This document shows, one piece after another, positions 58,589-64,000 of a stretch of DNA of 64,000 nt. The notes below the pieces were generated by a model, which made no database searches, was not told the DNA's origin, and worked only from the letters and a program-made list of their open reading frames with translations. This DNA comes from Streptomyces sp. NBC_01428 (GTDB taxonomy: Bacteria > Actinomycetota > Actinomycetes > Streptomycetales > Streptomycetaceae): positions 6,944,001-7,008,000 of the forward strand of contig NZ_CP109499.1 of the NCBI RefSeq assembly GCF_036231965.1, read 5' to 3'. The first letter of the stretch is position 1. Every line of letters begins with the position of its first letter. The translations under genes and the position numbers were made by a program.

Positions 58589-60000
58589 GACGTCAGGCAC
58601 CTCTCCACGAACCGACGGGCCACACCGGGCTCGGACGCCCAGTGCGTGTGCAGATAACTCGCGTGCACACCGCTCTGCACGAAACCTTCGACGCGCCGCT
58701 CCGGCGCGCGCACCCCCCAGGCGGGGGCCGGACCGGCGCCGGGCTCGACGACGGTCCGGTGGAACTCGTGGCCGCGCATCCGCGTACCGGCCGCCGCGAG
58801 CACACTGTCGCTGACGGCCACGGCGTCCCGGTAGCCGAGGGTGAGCCGCTCGTGCATCCGGGCCGTGGCGTCGACCACCCCGCACATGGGCTGCCCGTCG
58901 AGCTCCCGCGCCAGGTAGAGCAGCCCGGCGCACTCGGCCGCGACCGGTGCCCCGGCGAACGCCAGCTCGGCCACCGCCTTGCGCAGCGGCTCGTTGGCGG
59001 ACAGCTCGGGCGCGTACACCTCGGGGAACCCGCCACCGATGACCAGCCCGCCCGTCCCCTCGGGGAGCCGCTCGTCCCGCAGCGGGTCGAAGACGACGAC
59101 CTCGGCCCCGGCGGCGGTGAGCAGTTCGGCGTGTTCTGCGTAGGAGAAGGTGAAGGCGGGACCACCGGCGACGGCGACGCGCCGCACGCCGCCGGAGGCT
59201 TCCGGCGGGGTCGAGGGGCGGGCCGTCCCGTCGGGCGCGGTGCGCTGCGCCACGGCCGACGGGACGACCGCCTCGGCCGCGTCCCACGCGGCGCCCGGCA
59301 GGGCGCCCGCGCCGCGCGCCAGCGCGAACAGCGCGTCCAGGTCGCATCCGGCGCCGACCTGCGCGGCCAGGGCGGCGACCGCCTCGACGGCCTCCGCGCG
59401 CCGCTCGGCGACCGGCACGAGCCCCAGGTGCCGTGACGGGGTGCCGACCTGCGGGGCCCGCCGCAGCGCGCCGAGGACCGGTACCCCGGAGGCGTCCAGC
59501 GCCTCGCGCAGCATGGCCTCGTGCCGGTCGGAGCCGACCTTGTTGAGGATCACCCCGGCGACCCGCACCTCGGGGTCCCAGGAGGCGAAACCGTGCACCA
59601 GCGCGGCCACCGAGCGCGACTGCGAGGACGCGTCGACGACCAGCACCACGGGCGCGCGCAGCAGCTTCGCCACCTGCGCCGTGGAGGCGAGTTCGCCCTC
59701 TCCGGCGGCGCCGTCGTAGAGGCCCATCACGCCCTCGACGACCGCGAGGTCGCAGCCGCGCGCGCCGTGCGCGAACAGCGGCCCGATCAGCTCGGTGCCG
59801 CACAGGTAGGAGTCCAGGTTCCGCCCCACGCGCCCGGTGGCGAGCGCGTGGTACCCGGGATCGATGTAGTCGGGCCCCACCTTGTGCGGGGACACGGCGA
59901 GCCCCCGCGCGGCGAAGGCCGCCATCAGCCCGGTGGCCACGGTGGTCTTGCCGCTGCCCGAGGAGGGCGCGGCGACGACCAGCCGGGGGACGGAGGACAT
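58585..60000 (-). CDS. cobB: Cobyrinate a,c-diamide synthase
   Basis: A 471-aa ATP-dependent amidotransferase. The N-terminal P-loop-like domain begins LVVAAPSSGSGKTTVATGLMAAFAARG, with KVGPDYIDPGYH; the C-terminal glutaminase domain has IGGGFPEVYAPELSAN and the nucleophile Cys in VAAECAGLLYLAREL. It amidates the a and c side chains of cobyrinate. GTG GTG ATG lie in a row at 60006-59998; ATG 60000 overlaps the cobO stop (TGATG) and is preferred. Confidence 0.92.
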   Translation of the reverse strand: MSSVPRLVVAAPSSGSGKTTVATGLMAAFAARGLAVSPHKVGPDYIDPGYHALATGRVGRNLDSYLCGTELIGPLFAHGARGCDLAVVEGVMGLYDGAAGEGELASTAQVAKLLRAPVVLVVDASSQSRSVAALVHGFASWDPEVRVAGVILNKVGSDRHEAMLREALDASGVPVLGALRRAPQVGTPSRHLGLVPVAERRAEAVEAVAALAAQVGAGCDLDALFALARGAGALPGAAWDAAEAVVPSAVAQRTAPDGTARPSTPPEASGGVRRVAVAGGPAFTFSYAEHAELLTAAGAEVVVFDPLRDERLPEGTGGLVIGGGFPEVYAPELSANEPLRKAVAELAFAGAPVAAECAGLLYLARELDGQPMCGVVDATARMHERLTLGYRDAVAVSDSVLAAAGTRMRGHEFHRTVVEPGAGPAPAWGVRAPERRVEGFVQSGVHASYLHTHWASEPGVARRFVERCLTS

Positions 60001-60599
60001 CACCACTCGATGCCCCTCTGGCCCTTCTGGCCCGCGTCCATCGGGTGCTTGACCTTCGACATGTCCGTCACGAGGTCGGCGACCTCGACGAGCTTCTGCG
60101 GGGCGTTGCGGCCGGTGACGACGACGTGCTGGGTGCCGGGCCGGTCCCGCAGCACCTCCACCACCTCGTCGGTGTCCACCCAGCCCCAGTGCATGGGGTA
60201 CGCGAACTCGTCGAGCACGTACAGCCTGTACGTCTCGGCGGCGAGGTCACGCTTGACCTGCTCCCAGCCCTCGCGGGCCTTCTCCTCGTTGTCCATCTGC
60301 GCGTCGCGCTGGACCCAGGACCAGCCCTCGCCCATCTTGTGCCAGTCGACGGTGCCGCCCTCGCCGGAGGCCCCGAGCACGCGCAGCGCGTTCTCCTCGC
60401 CGACCTTCCACTTCGCCGACTTGACGAACTGGAACACCCCGATGGGCCATCCCTGGTTCCAGGCCCGCAGCGCGAGCCCGAACGCGGCCGTCGACTTGCC
60501 CTTGCCGATCCCCGTGTGCACGACGACCAGCGGACGGTTCCGTCGCTGGCGGGTCGTCAGTCCGTCGTCCGGCACGACACTCGGCTGTCCCTGCGGCAC
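60000..60599 (-). CDS. cobO: Cob(I)alamin adenosyltransferase
   Basis: A 199-aa CobA/BtuR-type enzyme from GTG 60599. The ATP loop is HTGIGKGKSTAAFGLALRA; further family segments are GVFQFVKSAKWKVGEE, YRLYVLDEFAYPMHWGWV and HVVVTGRNAP. It attaches the adenosyl group to cobalt. It starts on the last base of the preceding stop (TAGTG). Confidence 0.93.
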   Translation of the reverse strand: MPQGQPSVVPDDGLTTRQRRNRPLVVVHTGIGKGKSTAAFGLALRAWNQGWPIGVFQFVKSAKWKVGEENALRVLGASGEGGTVDWHKMGEGWSWVQRDAQMDNEEKAREGWEQVKRDLAAETYRLYVLDEFAYPMHWGWVDTDEVVEVLRDRPGTQHVVVTGRNAPQKLVEVADLVTDMSKVKHPMDAGQKGQRGIEW

Positions 60600-62626
60600 T
60601 ACGCGGCCCTCCTCGAAGTCCCCTGCACGTCCCGGACGAGCCCGGCGAGGGAGTCGGCCCGCAGCGCGTCCAACGTCACCGCCGTACCGCCCAGTTCACC
60701 CGCGAGCTGTCCCGCGAGCCCGAGCCGCACCGGGCCCGACTCGCAGTCGACGACCACCGACGCGACCCCCTCGGCCGCGAAGAGCCGCGCCGCGCGACCC
60801 GCCGTCGCGACCGGCTCCGGACCGCCCGTGGCGCGTCCGTCGGTCACCACGACGACGAGCGGCCGCCGCGCGGAGTCCCGCAGGCGCTCGACGCGCAGCA
60901 CCTCGTGGGCCCGCAGCAGCCCGGCGGACAGCGGAGTGCGGCCGCCCGTCGGCAGCGACTCCAGCCGGACCGCCGCCGCGTCCACCGACGAGGTGGGCGG
61001 CAGCGCGACCTCGGCGGCCGACCCGCGGAAGGTCACCAGACCCACCTTGTCCCGGCGCTGGTAGGCGTCGAGCAGCAGCGACAGCACCGCGCCCTTGACG
61101 GCGCTCATCCGCTGCCGCGCCGCCATGGAACCGGAGGCGTCCACGACGAACAGCACGAGGTTGCCCTCACGGCCCTCCCGCGTGGCCTGCCGCAGATCGT
61201 CCCGCCGCACGACGAGACCGCGTCCCGAGCGCCCTCGCGCCAACTGGTGCGGGGCTGCGGCCTGGACGGTCGCCGCCAGATGCAGCTTGGTGAGGGTCCC
61301 CCGGGGACGCCGCGAGCCGGTCGTCCGGCCGTGCTCGGTCCGCGCGCGCGACCGCCGGCCGGCCGCGCCCTCACCGAGACCGGGCACGCTCAGCACCTTG
61401 GTGCGGAACGGCTCGGCCGCCCGCACGGGCGACTGCTCCGCGGCGCTCTGGCCGGCCGGGGCCTGTCCGTCCTCCGACGGCTCGCCCTGGGCGGGCACGT
61501 CACCCGCGGGGGAGCCGTCGTCCGGCCCCTCCTGCGGCGGCCGACCGCCGCCGCCCGGACCGTCCGGGTCCGGGTCGTCGTCCGGGCCGTCGCTGTCGCC
61601 GCCGTCGCCGTCCGAACCGCTGAACTCCTCCAGCGTGTCGTCGAGTTTGTCCTCGTCGAGCCCCGGCGCGTCGAAGGGATTGCGCCGCCTGCGGTGCGGC
61701 AGGGCCAGCAGGGCCGCCTGCCGCACATCCTCGGCGAGCACGTCGGTGCGCCCCGCCCACGCGGCGAGCGCGGTCGCCGTCCGGGCCATCACGATGTCGG
61801 CGCGCATGCCGTCCACCTCGAAGGCGGCGCAGGTCGCCGCGATCTGCCGCAGCGCCCCGTCCCCGAGCCGCACGGACGGCAGCAGCGCGCGGGCCGCCAC
61901 GATCCGGGCCCGCACCTCGGCCTCCTCGTCCGCCCAGCGCGCCACGAACGCCGCCGGGTCGTCGTCGTGGGCGAGCCGGCGCCGCACGACCTCGACGCGC
62001 TGGTCGGGCTCCCGCGACGCGGCCACCTCGACGGTCAGCCCGAACCGGTCCAGCAACTGCGGCCGAAGCTCGCCCTCTTCGGGGTTCATCGTCCCGACGA
62101 GCAGGAACCGCGCCGCGTGCCGTACGGAGACACCCTCGCGCTCGACGTACGAGGCGCCCATGGCGGCCGCGTCCAGGAGCAGGTCGACCAGATGGTCGTG
62201 GAGGAGGTTCACCTCGTCGACGTACAGGATGCCGCGGTGCGCGTCGGCGAGCAGGCCCGGCTCGAAGGCCTTGACGCCCTCGGACAGGGCCCGCTCGATG
62301 TCGAGGGCGCCGACCAGCCGGTCCTCGGACGCGCCGACGGGCAGTTCCACCATCCGGGCCGGACGCGTCGAGGACGCCTCCACCTCGTGCGGCCCGTCGG
62401 GGCAGGCCGGGTCGGGGGCGGCCGGATCACAGGAGAAACGGCAGCCGGTGACCACGTCGACGGCCGGCAGCAGCGCCGAAAGGGCGCGCACCGCCGTCGA
62501 CTTGGCGGTGCCCTTCTCGCCGCGGACGAGCACGCCGCCCACGGCAGGGGACACCGCGTTCAGCAGCAGCGCGAGCCGCAGGTCGTCCTGGCCGACCACC
62601 GCCGTGAACGGGAACGGAGTACTCAC
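60599..62626 (-). CDS. Cobaltochelatase-associated AAA+ and VWA subunit (ChlD/BchD-like)
   Basis: A 675-aa fusion of a ChlI-type AAA+ ATPase and a ChlD-type VWA domain. Walker A GEKGTAKST near residue 37, Walker B GILYVDEVNLL, then a long acidic Asp/Gly/Pro linker (about 355-420) and a VWA domain with MIDAS DASGSMAARQRMS and VVVTDGRATGG. With CobN it would form the ATP-driven cobalt chelatase in place of CobS and CobT. GTG 62626 overlaps the cobN stop by 4 nt. Confidence 0.88.
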   Translation of the reverse strand: MSTPFPFTAVVGQDDLRLALLLNAVSPAVGGVLVRGEKGTAKSTAVRALSALLPAVDVVTGCRFSCDPAAPDPACPDGPHEVEASSTRPARMVELPVGASEDRLVGALDIERALSEGVKAFEPGLLADAHRGILYVDEVNLLHDHLVDLLLDAAAMGASYVEREGVSVRHAARFLLVGTMNPEEGELRPQLLDRFGLTVEVAASREPDQRVEVVRRRLAHDDDPAAFVARWADEEAEVRARIVAARALLPSVRLGDGALRQIAATCAAFEVDGMRADIVMARTATALAAWAGRTDVLAEDVRQAALLALPHRRRRNPFDAPGLDEDKLDDTLEEFSGSDGDGGDSDGPDDDPDPDGPGGGGRPPQEGPDDGSPAGDVPAQGEPSEDGQAPAGQSAAEQSPVRAAEPFRTKVLSVPGLGEGAAGRRSRARTEHGRTTGSRRPRGTLTKLHLAATVQAAAPHQLARGRSGRGLVVRRDDLRQATREGREGNLVLFVVDASGSMAARQRMSAVKGAVLSLLLDAYQRRDKVGLVTFRGSAAEVALPPTSSVDAAAVRLESLPTGGRTPLSAGLLRAHEVLRVERLRDSARRPLVVVVTDGRATGGPEPVATAGRAARLFAAEGVASVVVDCESGPVRLGLAGQLAGELGGTAVTLDALRADSLAGLVRDVQGTSRRAA

Positions 62627-64000
62627 TGGTCGTCGCCCTCCAAGTCGCCTTCGAGCTCCAGATAGGTGGTGCGCAGCCGCTCCAGCGTGTCCGCGTCCGG
62701 CTCGGCCCACAGACCGCGGTCCGCCGCTTCGAGGAGCCGCTCGGTGATACCGCGCAGTGCCCACGGGTTGGACTTCTTCATGAAGTCCTGGTTCTCCGCG
62801 TCGAAGACGTACTCCGCGCTGAGCTTCTCGTACATCCAGTCGTCCACGACACCGGCCGTGGCGTCGTACCCGAAGAGGTAGTCGACCGTCGCCGCCATCT
62901 CGAAGGCGCCCTTGTAGCCGTGCCGCCGCATCGCCGCCATCCAGCGCGGGTTGACCACCCGGGCACGGAAGACACGGTGCGTCTCCTCGCCGAGCGTGCG
63001 GGTCTTCACCTGGTCCGGCACGGCCGAGTCGCCGACGTACGCCTCCGGGCTGGTGCCCGTCAGATGGCGCACCATCGCGACCATGCCGCCGTGGTACTGG
63101 AAGTAGTCGTCGGCGTCGACGAGGTCGTGCTCGCGGGTGTCGACGTTCTTCGCCGCGACCGCGATGCGCTTGAAGGCGGTCTCCATGTCCCCGCGCGCCG
63201 CCCGCCCGTCGAGCCCGCGTCCGTACGCGTAGCCGCCCCACACCGCGTACACCTCGGCGAGATCCGCGTCCGAGCGCCAGTTGCGGGCGTCGATCAGCGG
63301 CAGCAGCCCGGCGCCGTACGCTCCCGGCTTCGAACCGAAGATACGGGCGGTCGCGCGCCGCCGGTCACCGTGCTCGGCGGTGTCCTCGTCGGCGTGCCGG
63401 CGCACGTAGTTGCGGTCGGCCGGCTCGTCCAGCTCGGCGACGGTGCGCACCGCGTCGTCGATCAGACCGACGACGTGCGGGAACGCGTCCCGGAAGAAGC
63501 CCGAGATGCGGACCGTGACGTCGATGCGGGGACGGCCCAGCTCGTCGAGCGGGACCACCTCGAAGCCGGTGACGCGCCGCGAGGCGTCGTCCCACACCGG
63601 GCGGCAGCCCAGCAGCGCGAGGATCTCCGCGATGTCGTCGCCCTGCGTGCGCATGGCGGACGTGCCCCAGACCGTCAGACCGACGGACGTCGGGTAGTCG
63701 CCGGTGTCCTGGAGATAGCGCTGGACCAGCGAGTCCGCGAGGGACTGGCCGACCTCCCAACTCAGCCGGGACGGAATGGCCTTGGGGTCGACGGAGTAGA
63801 AGTTCCGGCCGGTCGGCAGCACGTTGACGAGCCCGCGCGTCGGCGAACCCGACGGACCCGCCGGGACGTAACCGCCGTTCAGCGCCTTGAGGATGTGCCC
63901 GATCTCGTCCGTCGTCCGGGCGAGCCGCGGCACGACCTCACGGCACGCGAACTCCAGCACCGCCACGGCGTCCGGGAGTTCGGCGCCCAGCACCTCGCGC
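62623..64000 (-). CDS. cobN: Cobaltochelatase CobN, C-terminal part
   Basis: About 459 C-terminal residues of a protein that is normally about 1200; the start lies beyond the window. Segments typical of the CobN/magnesium-chelatase H family: LGRPRIDVTVRISGFFRDAFPHVV, GAYGAGLLPLIDARNW, WGGYAYGRGLDGRAARGDMETAF, VVNPRWMAAMRRHGYKGAFEMAATVDYLFGYDATAG. It is the large subunit that inserts cobalt late, the aerobic-type step. First gene of the cob operon in the window. Confidence 0.93.
   Translation of the reverse strand, partial: REVLGAELPDAVAVLEFACREVVPRLARTTDEIGHILKALNGGYVPAGPSGSPTRGLVNVLPTGRNFYSVDPKAIPSRLSWEVGQSLADSLVQRYLQDTGDYPTSVGLTVWGTSAMRTQGDDIAEILALLGCRPVWDDASRRVTGFEVVPLDELGRPRIDVTVRISGFFRDAFPHVVGLIDDAVRTVAELDEPADRNYVRRHADEDTAEHGDRRRATARIFGSKPGAYGAGLLPLIDARNWRSDADLAEVYAVWGGYAYGRGLDGRAARGDMETAFKRIAVAAKNVDTREHDLVDADDYFQYHGGMVAMVRHLTGTSPEAYVGDSAVPDQVKTRTLGEETHRVFRARVVNPRWMAAMRRHGYKGAFEMAATVDYLFGYDATAGVVDDWMYEKLSAEYVFDAENQDFMKKSNPWALRGITERLLEAADRGLWAEPDADTLERLRTTYLELEGDLEGDDQ

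Noticed and set aside
1..64000. CRISPR array, prophage, integrated element or insertion sequence
   Set aside because: No regularly spaced repeats, integrase, transposase, phage structural gene or tRNA-linked attachment site was found.

Overview
The window is chromosomal DNA of a high-GC actinomycete, almost certainly a Streptomyces. Evidence: strong third-position G/C bias, frequent GTG starts, 4-nt stop/start overlaps, a PHO box of the GTTCA direct-repeat type, an ectABCD cluster beside a cobalamin cluster, and an LAETG-anchored surface protein. It contains no rRNA, canonical tRNA, insertion sequence, prophage or CRISPR array.

Layout. 1-456 is the end of an unrecognised gene. 1102-2666 is a PHO-box-preceded PhoX-type phosphatase. 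2749-4781 is the most interesting part: a Ro60-type (TROVE) gene, rsr, directly preceded by three tandem Y-RNA-like elements. The outer two carry permuted tRNA-like modules and the middle one is a bare Y hairpin. 5187-11507 holds a two-domain TerD protein and a DeoR-regulated polyol/sugar ABC importer with a zinc dehydrogenase. 11771-14970 is a divergent uronate locus (udh; kdgD plus a coupled gene of unknown function). 15075-18372 holds an MFS exporter, a serine hydrolase and a DinB-like protein. 18516-27425 is one long, mostly overlapping operon: GntR regulator, DapA-type lyase, IlvD/EDD sugar-acid dehydratase, two ABC permeases, Gfo/Idh oxidoreductase, PmoA-like protein and GH43. The matching binding protein (27604) and a pectate lyase (29102) follow. 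Two LacI-type palindromes mark the transporter genes.

30589-40369 holds an acid phosphatase, a purine permease, a penicillin-binding protein, an IclR regulator divergent from a ketoglutarate-semialdehyde dehydrogenase, and single genes (DUF1349, GNAT, FrnE-like, class V aminotransferase). 40464-43683 is ectABCD on the minus strand. 44189-49092 holds an aminotransferase, a polar amino acid ABC transporter and an amidohydrolase. 49365 encodes an LAETG surface protein. 50460-64000 is the cobalamin cluster on the minus strand (cobN end, AAA/VWA chelatase subunit, cobO, cobB, cobI, cobM, cobL, cbiG-cobJ, cobH, cbiX, cobC), with one ZIP-family metal transporter on the opposite strand inside it.

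How it works together: pectate lyase and GH43 act on plant cell wall, the ABC systems import the products, and udh, the dehydratase, kdgD and the semialdehyde dehydrogenase supply most of an oxidative uronate/aldonate route to 2-oxoglutarate. Function calls rest on sequence motifs and family knowledge; no database search was run.
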